Part shown: positions 1-6,816 of the stretch, one piece after another
How the letters are laid out: each line of letters begins with the position of its first letter
Numbering within the stretch: the stretch's first letter is position 1
Assembly: GCA_038217425.1 (NCBI GenBank)
Contig: JBBQPM010000165.1
Span: 1-15,682, forward strand
DNA from: JAIEPT01 sp038217425
Lineage (GTDB): Bacteria; Planctomycetota; Planctomycetia; Gemmatales; Gemmataceae
DNA length: 15,682 bases
Direction: 5' to 3'
The notes under the pieces: generated by a model
The model's input: the letters and a program-made list of their open reading frames with translations, nothing else
Databases searched by the model: none
Told to the model about the DNA's origin: nothing
Translations under genes and position numbers: made by a program

Positions 1-80
1 GCGGGCTTACGCCGCGCCGCTCGCCATGATGCCTCATTCTCACCCGCGTGCAGTATATATGAGTCGGCCCTTCAGGCCGA
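1..80. repeat. Palindromic repeat-like intergenic DNA
   Basis: This stretch has no supportable gene. It contains a GC-rich imperfect palindrome at 1-16 (GCGG..TTAC..CCGC type) and a perfect hairpin at 64-80: TCGGCC, 5-nt loop CTTCA, GGCCGA. Such short palindromes between genes are common in planctomycete genomes, and the element resembles in style the palindromes at 14215-14570. That it belongs to a dispersed family is inference, because no second copy of the same sequence occurs in this window. The hairpin lies 28 nt before the first gene, so it could instead act in its 5' leader. An AT-rich TATATAT run at 54-60 could be a -10 box, but I see no matching -35. Confidence 0.3.
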
Positions 81-107
81 ATGACATGAATTTTACGGAG
101 GAACACG

Positions 108-362
108 ATGACGCATGTGGAACGTGTCGAAGAATACATCATCAAGCTCATTCATCGCGAGCCGTTCTTTCCCTTCGTGATGGATATGGCAGACGGTTCG
201 ACGCTCGAGATTCCTCACGGAAGATTGGCTATCGCGGGCGGCGGAGCGGTATTCCTTAGCCCCGACGACGGCTTTGTGGATTTTCAGTTCAAGAATGTGC
301 GAAGGATCGCTCCGATCGTCCCAGTCCCCTTCGTGCCGATCGATTTCGGAGTTTCCAGATGA
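108..362 (+). CDS. Small hypothetical protein, planctomycete type (84 aa)
   Basis: An 84-residue soluble protein without signal peptide or membrane segment. It has an N-terminal helix (about residues 3-17), then 'PFFPFVMDMADGSTLEIP', then alternating strands ending in 'FKNVRRIAPI'. Small proteins with this layout (helix, 'PF.PF.i..aDG', 'hG/hP', 'v..I..i') are frequent in planctomycetes and have no known function; that match is from memory of the family style. The ATG at 108 has a good ribosome-binding site (ACGGAGGA at 98-105). The stop overlaps the start of the cytochrome gene as ATGA, which implies translational coupling. A regulatory or accessory role for the next gene is only a guess. 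Confidence 0.75.
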   Translation: MTHVERVEEYIIKLIHREPFFPFVMDMADGSTLEIPHGRLAIAGGGAVFLSPDDGFVDFQFKNVRRIAPIVPVPFVPIDFGVSR

Positions 363-2878
363 CGACGTCCCGCGCGACTTGCTTTGGCGTTTGCGTTCTA
401 ACGCTTGTCGGGGCCGTGCGCGGAGACGCTCAGGACGGCAACGTGCCGCCTGGATTCCAGGAGCACATCCGCCCCTTCCTCGCCGCCCACTGCGTGAGCT
501 GTCACGGCGCCAAGAAACCCAAGGGCGATCTCCGCCTCGACAACCTCCCCGCCGACTTCGGCGACAAGAAGACTGCGGAGATCTGGGCCAACGTCTACGC
601 CCGATTGCGCGACGGCGAAATGCCCCCCAGGAAACAGCCGCAACCCAAGGCCGACGACGCCAAGAAAATCCTCAACTGGATCGCGGAGCAGACGAAGTCC
701 ACGACTCGGCCCTTGCTCAATCGCCGGCTCAATCGCTACGAGTTCGAGTACTCGCTGCGCGATTTGCTCGATCTCCCGGGGCTCGAAGTCAAGGAACTGC
801 TCCCGCGCGACGGCGAAAGCGAAGGCTTCGACACGGTCGGCGACGGTCTGGATATTTCCTACGTGCAGATGGCGCGTTTTCTGGAGGCGGCCGACCTGGC
901 GCTCGATCAGGCGGCGGCGACCGGGCTGGCGCCGATTCGGCCCGACACGCGCAAGATCCGTTTTTGGCCGCAGGACGCCGGCGATTGGGTCAATCGCATG
1001 GGGAGCGGTTCCACCATTCCGCTCGGCGATTCAGGCGCCCACCCGGTGCTCGATCGCGAGAAGGGCGTCGTCGCGCTCAAGGCCGCGGAGCTACGCAAGC
1101 TGCCGCGCTTCAAGGCCGTCGCCACGTTCTTTCACTCCGACTCGTCCGCCCAGCATCGCTTCTCGGGCGACGTCCGCATCCCTGTGGCCGGGCTCTACAA
1201 ACTCACGATTTCCGCCTACACGTTCGACTGGAACAAGGGCCAGGTCGAACCCGCGAAACTCGCCCGGCCCTACTCCATCAGCACCGACACGCGCGTGCTC
1301 GGCTACTTCGACGCGCCCCCCAACGAAGCGGGCCTCAGCACCGTGACGGTCTGGCTGGAGCCGACCGACAGCATCCACTTCAACGCCGTCAATCTGCGGC
1401 ACGGCCATGGCCTGGCCAAGGGGGCGATGAGTTACGCGGGGCCCGCCATTGCCGTCGAATGGGTCGAAGCCGAGGGACCGATCCTCAAGACCTGGCCCAC
1501 GCTCGCGCGCACCCGGCTCTTCGGCGATCTCCCCCTCGCCGAATGGCAGGCGAAGTCCAAGCTGCACAAGCCGTCCCGGCCCAAGGGAATCACGCACTAT
1601 TTTACCCCGACCTCGACCGACCCCATGGTCGACGCCGAACGCTTGATTAAGGAATTCACTTACCGCGCCTGCCGTCGGCCGCTCACCAAGGAACGCGTCG
1701 AGCCGTTCCTCAAACTCGTGAAGGCCCGGCTCGATCAGCAATCGTCCTTCGAGGACGCCATGCGCACTGCGTACAAGGCCGTGCTCGTCTCGCCCCACTT
1801 CCTCTTCCTGCGCAGCGAGCCGGGCAAGATCGATCACTTCGCGGTGGGGAGCCGACTTTCGTATTTCCTGTGGAGTTCGCTCCCCGACGACGACCTGCTC
1901 AACCGTACCAACACCAGGCAAATCCTTCAGCCGGCGATGATGAAGACGCAGACCGATCGGCTCCTGGACGATCCCAAGTTCGAACGCTTCCTCGACAGTT
2001 TCCTGGGCCAATGGCTCAAGCTCCGCGAGATCGGCAGCAATCAGCCCGATCGCCAACTCTATCCCGAGAGCGAACTCGAGTCGGACATCAGCCATTATCT
2101 TTTCGACTCGATGGCCAACGAAACCCGGCAATTCTTCGCGAACATGATCAAGAAGGATCTGAGCGTCACGCATCTCGTCGACTCGGATTTCGCGTTCGTC
2201 AACGAACCGCTGGCGAAGCTCTACGGTCTCAAGGACGTGTACGGGTCGGCGTTGCGCGAAGTGCCGCTCCCCGCGAACGGCGAACGCGGCGGCATCGTGA
2301 CCCAGGCGAGCGTGCTGAAGGTCTCCGCGAACGGCACGACGACCTCGCCGGTCGTGCGCGGCGTGTTCGTGACGAGCCGGCTGCTGGGCCGACCGATCCC
2401 GCCGCCGCCTCCGAACATCACCGGCATCGACCCCGACGTTCGCGGCGCCACCACCATTCGCGAGCAGCTCGCCAAGCATCGCGACAACGCGTCGTGCTTC
2501 GCGTGCCACGCCAAGATGGACCCGCCTGGCTTCGCGCTGGAGAGCTTCGACGTGCTGGGCCGATTCCGCGAACGCTATCGATTTCTGGACAACGGCCGAA
2601 TGAATCCCAAGGGCCCGCTTGTGGATTCCAGCGGCGAAACCGAGGATGGGCAGAAGTATCAGAGCATCGCCGAGTTCCGCAAGATCGTGCTCGCCGACCC
2701 GGCGCCCCTCGCGCGCAATCTCGTCACCAAGCTGATGGTCTACGCGATCGGCGCTCCGCTCACCCCGGCCGATCGGCTCGAGGTCGACGCCATCGTCGAA
2801 CGCCTGCGCGCCAAGAATTTCGGCGTCCGTTCGATGATTCACGAGGTGGTGCAGAGCAAGGCGTTCCGTCAGGAATGA
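359..2878 (+). CDS. DUF1592-family planctomycete cytochrome c-like protein
   Basis: An 839-residue exported protein of the planctomycete multidomain DUF1592 family. The N-terminus is a signal peptide (hydrophobic 7-20, cleavage near residue 24). A cytochrome-c-like domain with heme motif CVSCH (45-49) and downstream 'MPP' methionine (88) follows. Next come DUF1587 (about 117-180, 'LNRRLNRYEFEYSLRDLL'), a carbohydrate-binding-like beta region (about 200-365), DUF1595 (about 428-490, 'TYRACRRPLT'), DUF1592 (about 495-620, 'SRLSYFLWSSLPDDDLL'), DUF1588 (about 640-745, 'GERGGIVTQASVL') and DUF1585 (about 762-837). A second CxxCH, CFACH (713-717), lies in DUF1588 just before 'KMDPPGFALE'. The architecture is complete. 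Family members are thought to act outside the cytoplasm, perhaps with polysaccharide breakdown or respiration, but the function is unproven. The ATG overlaps the previous stop. These genes are usually followed by a DUF1552 gene; here that partner is absent and a GMC oxidoreductase follows after 68 nt. Confidence 0.93.
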   Translation: MTTSRATCFGVCVLTLVGAVRGDAQDGNVPPGFQEHIRPFLAAHCVSCHGAKKPKGDLRLDNLPADFGDKKTAEIWANVYARLRDGEMPPRKQPQPKADDAKKILNWIAEQTKSTTRPLLNRRLNRYEFEYSLRDLLDLPGLEVKELLPRDGESEGFDTVGDGLDISYVQMARFLEAADLALDQAAATGLAPIRPDTRKIRFWPQDAGDWVNRMGSGSTIPLGDSGAHPVLDREKGVVALKAAELRKLPRFKAVATFFHSDSSAQHRFSGDVRIPVAGLYKLTISAYTFDWNKGQVEPAKLARPYSISTDTRVLGYFDAPPNEAGLSTVTVWLEPTDSIHFNAVNLRHGHGLAKGAMSYAGPAIAVEWVEAEGPILKTWPTLARTRLFGDLPLAEWQAKSKLHKPSRPKGITHYFTPTSTDPMVDAERLIKEFTYRACRRPLTKERVEPFLKLVKARLDQQSSFEDAMRTAYKAVLVSPHFLFLRSEPGKIDHFAVGSRLSYFLWSSLPDDDLLNRTNTRQILQPAMMKTQTDRLLDDPKFERFLDSFLGQWLKLREIGSNQPDRQLYPESELESDISHYLFDSMANETRQFFANMIKKDLSVTHLVDSDFAFVNEPLAKLYGLKDVYGSALREVPLPANGERGGIVTQASVLKVSANGTTTSPVVRGVFVTSRLLGRPIPPPPPNITGIDPDVRGATTIREQLAKHRDNASCFACHAKMDPPGFALESFDVLGRFRERYRFLDNGRMNPKGPLVDSSGETEDGQKYQSIAEFRKIVLADPAPLARNLVTKLMVYAIGAPLTPADRLEVDAIVERLRAKNFGVRSMIHEVVQSKAFRQE

Positions 2879-2946
2879 CGACGTTCGCATCTTAACGAAA
2901 CCTTCGCGCGTTGCGTTCGCGTCCTTCATACGCCATCCGCATCATT

Positions 2947-4392
2947 ATGCAGATGACGTACGACGCGGACGTGATCGTGGCAGGCAGCGGCGCCGGGGGC
3001 GCGACCTTGGCGTACGCATGCGCCCGTGCCGGCAAGAGCGTGCTGCTCCTGGAACGGGGCGACCGCTATCCCCCGCCCGAATCGACCGCCGACGAGCAGA
3101 CGATGCTCATCGACAAGAAGCCGTACGACGATCGCCCTATCGACGTCAACGGCACGGCGCGTCGGCTGTACATGGGAGGCGTACTGGGGGGTGGCACCGC
3201 GCTCTTCGGCGCCGCCCTGATGCGGGCCCACCCCGACGACTTTCATCCCGGCAAACACTACGGCGACCGCCTGCCTCGCCACCTCTGGGATTGGCCCCTC
3301 ACCTACGAAGATCTTCGGGACGACTACGCCGACGCCGAACGTCTCTTCGCCGTCTCCGGCAGCGCCGCCTACGCTGGCGCCCTGCTTCCGCTTCATCCGC
3401 TGAACCAGCGTTTGATGTCGGCGAATCGCGAAGAGGGTCTTCAGCCGTTTCGCCTCCCCCTGGCGATCGACGCGAGCAAGTGCCTGGAGTGCCGAGCCTG
3501 CCCGGGGTTCGTGTGTCCGACCGGCGCCCGACGTTCGTCGGCGCAGCTTGTGGACGGGCCCAATCTGCCGGGCCTGCGCGTCCTCACCGGCATCGACGTC
3601 GAGCGGCTCGACCTTGCGGACGGCTTCCACGTCATCGAACGCGCCACGAGCCGGCGCACCGTATATCGTGCGCGCCGCTACGTGCTCGCCGCCGGCGCCA
3701 TCGGCTCGCCGCTACTGCTCTTGCGGTCGGGTCTGGAGCATCCGCAGCTCGGTCGCAACTACATGATGCATCTGTCGCCGATCGTCGTCGGGATTTTCGC
3801 CAGGCGCCTGGAGACTGACGCGGGATTCCTCAAGCAGGTCGGCTTCACCGATTACTATTTCGGCACCGGGACATATCCGCACAAGCTCGGCTTGGTGCAA
3901 TCGCTGCCGCTGCCGGGGCCGTTGATGCTCGCCAAGGCGCTCCCCTGGATGCCCAGCGCGGTGCGGGAGTTTCTGCGTCGGCGCATGTTGCCTCTCGTGG
4001 GGATCGTGGAAGATTTGCCGAATCCCGAGAATCGCGTGTCGTGGGGTGCGGACGGTAAGCCGGCGCTGCGGCATCGCTTCAGCCCGTACGATCTCGAGCG
4101 AGGCAAGCAACTCGCGGGGTTGACGGCCCAGATACTCAAACGCGCCGGCGCCTGGACGTGTGCGACGAGCAGCTTCGCCTCCAGCGAGCACGTCGCCCAT
4201 CAATGCGGCACGCTTCGCTTCGGCTCCGATCCGAAGCACGCCGTCCTGGACCGCGACTGCCGGCTGCATCAGCATCCGCACGTCTTCGCGGTCGACGGCA
4301 GCTTCCTGCCGACGTCGCTCGGCGTCGGGCCGGCGCTCACGATCATTGCCAACGCCCTGCGCGTCGCCCGCATTGTTGCGAGCGAAGTTTGA
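2947..4392 (+). CDS. GMC-family FAD oxidoreductase
   Basis: A 481-residue FAD-dependent oxidoreductase of the glucose-methanol-choline family, which oxidises alcohols (sugars, sterols, long-chain alcohols, choline). The Rossmann ADP-binding motif GSGAGG is at 13-18, with the beta-strand 2 acidic end 'LLLERG' at 33-38. 'MGGVLGGGTAL' at 76-86 is the second FAD contact. A cysteine cluster C179-x2-C182-x2-C185-x4-C190-P resembles the CxxCxxCxxxCP cluster of several bacterial GMC enzymes. The C-terminal signature has His418 ('HQCGTLRFG') and 'VFAVDGSFLPTS' (446-457). The second canonical catalytic position, the Asn of 'NPxLT', reads Gly461 ('VGPALTIIANALR'). No signal peptide. I chose ATG 2947 (a second ATG is at 2953) because the in-frame TTG at 2911 adds an atypical extension; no clear ribosome-binding site precedes any of them. 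It is the first gene of the five-gene cluster; psd begins 13 nt downstream. The substrate is unknown; a lipid alcohol is suggested by context. Confidence 0.9.
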   Translation: MQMTYDADVIVAGSGAGGATLAYACARAGKSVLLLERGDRYPPPESTADEQTMLIDKKPYDDRPIDVNGTARRLYMGGVLGGGTALFGAALMRAHPDDFHPGKHYGDRLPRHLWDWPLTYEDLRDDYADAERLFAVSGSAAYAGALLPLHPLNQRLMSANREEGLQPFRLPLAIDASKCLECRACPGFVCPTGARRSSAQLVDGPNLPGLRVLTGIDVERLDLADGFHVIERATSRRTVYRARRYVLAAGAIGSPLLLLRSGLEHPQLGRNYMMHLSPIVVGIFARRLETDAGFLKQVGFTDYYFGTGTYPHKLGLVQSLPLPGPLMLAKALPWMPSAVREFLRRRMLPLVGIVEDLPNPENRVSWGADGKPALRHRFSPYDLERGKQLAGLTAQILKRAGAWTCATSSFASSEHVAHQCGTLRFGSDPKHAVLDRDCRLHQHPHVFAVDGSFLPTSLGVGPALTIIANALRVARIVASEV

Positions 4393-4405
4393 ATCCGGAG
4401 TCCGC

Positions 4406-5332
4406 ATGAGATTGCCCTTTCCGAAAGTTCGCCGAGAGCAGTTCCGCCAGGCCCGCCAGGTTCACGGCGGCTTCTGGAATTTCCTCGTCGCCATCCTCGG
4501 CGTCAAGCTCGCGCGGCTGCACATCCCGACCGGGAAGCTACGGACCTCGCTGTACCGCAAGATCTTTAACAAGAAATACCCTCCTGGCATCAACGAGGCC
4601 GAAACGGAACGGCCTCTCTCGGCGTATCCCTCGCTCAACGCCCTGTTCACGCGCGGCATCAAACCCGAGTGCCGGCCGATCGCGACCGGCACGCCGCAGT
4701 TTCTCTCGCCCTGCGACGGGACCGTTCAAGATCTCGGCCGACTCGACCGCGACAAGCTCCTCACGCTCAAGAGCATCGAATACACGCTCCCGTCGCTGCT
4801 CCCGGAGGTCGACACTCGGCCGTTCGAGAACGGGCACTACGCGATCGTCTTCTTGTCGCCGATCGATTGTCATCGCGTCTTCAGCCCGCAGGACGGCCGA
4901 CTCGAAGAGGTGATCCACATCCCCGGGTATCGGCTGCCGGTCCATCCCCCCTGTCAGCGTGCGGAGTTTCCGGTGTATTCGCTGAACGAGCGCATGATCT
5001 TGCGATTGTCGACGCCGCTGGGGCCTTGCCTGGTGGTGATGATCGCGGGCTGGGGCGTCGGGAACATCACGTTGCCCGGGGCGGCGGACTTCCGCCCGCG
5101 CCGTCGGGCGCTGTCCAAGAAGACCTGGTCGAAGCCGCTGGAGGTCCGCCGCGGCGACTGGATCGCGACGTTCGAACTCGGTTCCACGGCGGTGCTGATC
5201 ACGCCCCCCGGCGTCCACGTGCAAACGCTCGTCACCCCCAACCAGAAGGTCCAGTATGGCCAGCCTCTCTTTACTTACGCCGACCAGGGCGGAACCGATC
5301 GAGCAGCGCGTGCTGTTCCTCGATCGACTTGA
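4406..5332 (+). CDS. psd: Phosphatidylserine decarboxylase
   Basis: A 308-residue phosphatidylserine decarboxylase. It converts phosphatidylserine to phosphatidylethanolamine at the inner membrane using a pyruvoyl group made by self-cleavage. The self-cleavage motif ELGST is at 257-261 and the serine that becomes pyruvoyl is Ser260. The other triad residues fit Asp104 ('LSPCDGTV') and His156 ('LSPIDCHRVF'). 'YPSLNALFTR' (74-83) is also conserved in the family. An N-terminal hydrophobic segment (about 22-40) may bind the membrane. The length is near that of E. coli Psd (322). The ATG at 4406 follows GGAG (4397-4400) by 5 nt; longer upstream reading is only overlap with the GMC gene. The 3' end overlaps the next gene by 77 nt. 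In this cluster it could supply phosphatidylethanolamine, or it could decarboxylate a related serine- or amino-acid-headed lipid; the sequence does not decide. Confidence 0.92.
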   Translation: MRLPFPKVRREQFRQARQVHGGFWNFLVAILGVKLARLHIPTGKLRTSLYRKIFNKKYPPGINEAETERPLSAYPSLNALFTRGIKPECRPIATGTPQFLSPCDGTVQDLGRLDRDKLLTLKSIEYTLPSLLPEVDTRPFENGHYAIVFLSPIDCHRVFSPQDGRLEEVIHIPGYRLPVHPPCQRAEFPVYSLNERMILRLSTPLGPCLVVMIAGWGVGNITLPGAADFRPRRRALSKKTWSKPLEVRRGDWIATFELGSTAVLITPPGVHVQTLVTPNQKVQYGQPLFTYADQGGTDRAARAVPRST

Positions 5333-6803
5333 CCCGGCAGCGCCAATGCGAGCCCGGTTCGTGGCGCTGGTCAGTTCCTTCTCCATTCACCTGGGCGATA
5401 CTGCCGCCGCCGAGGCGGAGCGGGTTGCGCGGGAGCGTCTGCGAACAACGGCCGACCGCGTCGTGGCGATTCGCGCGGGGAACTCCGAGACCGGGCTGCG
5501 CCGTTACGGATTCGCGTATCCGCTCGTGCCGGGCTATCTGCGCAGCTGCTTCGTCTCGGACGCCGAGCTGTTCGCGGCCATCGACAAGATTCGGCAGGCG
5601 CCGACAGCGCGGAAGTGCGTCGCCGTGCTCGGCGCCAATCGCCCCTGGCGCGACGCGCTTCGCGAACATCGGGCGCGTGGCATCGTGTCGGCGTGCCTCA
5701 CCGGCGTCTGCTTCGTGCTTTCGCTGCTGCTCTTGGGCCATCTCGCCGCCCTGGTGCTCCGCCTGCTCGCGCGCTGGCGGCCTGCCTTGCGGCGCTGGAA
5801 CGTCGATACCCTGACCCCCGGCTCCTTCGACGAATTGCTCACCCTGTGCAACCCGTACAACTTCCAGCACGTCAAGGTCGTCGGCTACAACAACGGCGTC
5901 GTCCACTTCGGGCATCGCTATCCCGGCAAGACCGTCGTCTCCACCGTCCGCTGCAATCGCGTCGTCCGCGCCGGCGTCGACGTCCTCAAGGCCGACTGCG
6001 GCGCCACGATTCGCAAGGCGACCGACTTCCTCGCCGCCGACGACCGCGAGCTCTTCGTCGTCCCAAATTACTCGTACGTCAGCCTGGGTACGGCGTTCTT
6101 CGTTCCCATTCATGGCTCCGCCTCGGATGCGTCGACCGTCGCCGAGACGATCGTCCGCGTGCTGCTCTACGATCCCGCCGACGACCGCTTCATTCTCGCT
6201 TCGAGCGATGAGCCGGCCTTCCGCGATCGGGTGTACGACCTCGCGAGCAACGTGCTCGTTCTGCGACTTTGGCTCCGCGTCAAGCCGAAGGCCCGCTACT
6301 TCCTGCAACAAGAGGACGCCCTGAATCCCGGCAGCGCCGAATTGCTGAGTGCGCTGCGCGACGTGCGGGCGACCAACGTCGAGATCCGCAAGGCCAGCGC
6401 CGCCTCGGCGACGGTGCGGATCGCGCGCTACTATCATGCGGCGGGTACCGGGACTTTGGAGATGCCGCGCGATGTGCTGGGACGGTTGTGGGATCGTCTC
6501 GAGGAGAACGCGATCACGTCGTACTTGATGCATCTGCTCACGCGGCGGCTCGCCTGGCATGTCGAGCTGTTTTTCACGGCCGAGGAGTTCGCGCTCTTTT
6601 GGCAGACGCACACGTCGGCGCCGCTCAAGAAGATCCAGCTTCGCTACATTCGCCGGGACGGCTGGCAGCATTCGCCGTTCCGCGATCATGACTGCATCTC
6701 GGCGGATCTGTTCCTGTTTCGCTGGCAGCGCGCGAAGTTCGAGGCGTACTTGAAGCAGACGTTCGGCGTCGTCCGTTCGAATCCGGGCAAGCACAGCAAC
6801 TAG
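5256..6803 (+). CDS. Membrane-anchored FAD-linked oxidase (aldonolactone/alditol oxidase-like)
   Basis: A 515-residue protein with two parts. Residues 1-140 are an unassigned domain. A strongly hydrophobic segment at about 141-171 (one long helix or a short hairpin) then anchors it. From about 185 the sequence reads like an FAD-linked oxidase of the PCMH fold: 'TPGSFDELLTLC' (187-198), 'VKVVGYNNG' (206-214), 'DCGATIRKATDFL' (247-259), and 'VSLGTAFFVPIHGSAS' (275-290), matching the family's 'vslGGaia.g.HGs' FAD loop. The C-terminus 'VVRSNPGKHS' recalls the 'RpHwGK' end of alditol and gulonolactone oxidases. No histidine is evident at the usual covalent FAD site. ATG 5256 has AGAAGG at 5244-5249 and overlaps psd by 77 nt; a shorter start at 5346 is possible but lacks a ribosome-binding site. 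The aminotransferase starts 13 nt after the stop. The family assignment is by motif only; the substrate is unknown. Confidence 0.72.
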   Translation: MASLSLLTPTRAEPIEQRVLFLDRLDPAAPMRARFVALVSSFSIHLGDTAAAEAERVARERLRTTADRVVAIRAGNSETGLRRYGFAYPLVPGYLRSCFVSDAELFAAIDKIRQAPTARKCVAVLGANRPWRDALREHRARGIVSACLTGVCFVLSLLLLGHLAALVLRLLARWRPALRRWNVDTLTPGSFDELLTLCNPYNFQHVKVVGYNNGVVHFGHRYPGKTVVSTVRCNRVVRAGVDVLKADCGATIRKATDFLAADDRELFVVPNYSYVSLGTAFFVPIHGSASDASTVAETIVRVLLYDPADDRFILASSDEPAFRDRVYDLASNVLVLRLWLRVKPKARYFLQQEDALNPGSAELLSALRDVRATNVEIRKASAASATVRIARYYHAAGTGTLEMPRDVLGRLWDRLEENAITSYLMHLLTRRLAWHVELFFTAEEFALFWQTHTSAPLKKIQLRYIRRDGWQHSPFRDHDCISADLFLFRWQRAKFEAYLKQTFGVVRSNPGKHSN

Positions 6804-6816
6804 GAGAGCCGTGATC

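Noticed and set aside
26..259. 77-residue frame overlapping the 84-residue gene
   Set aside because: No ribosome-binding site and atypical composition; the 108 start has a strong site and a stop coupled to the next gene.
1091..2929. 612-residue open frame on the minus strand
   Set aside because: Lies wholly antisense to the DUF1592 gene, whose domains are unmistakable; the translation is rich in Arg, Glu, Ala and Gly with no motif. Long antisense frames are expected in GC-rich DNA.
6811..6813. GTG as start of the aminotransferase
   Set aside because: Only 2 nt from the AGGAGAG site; the ATG at 6817 has normal spacing.
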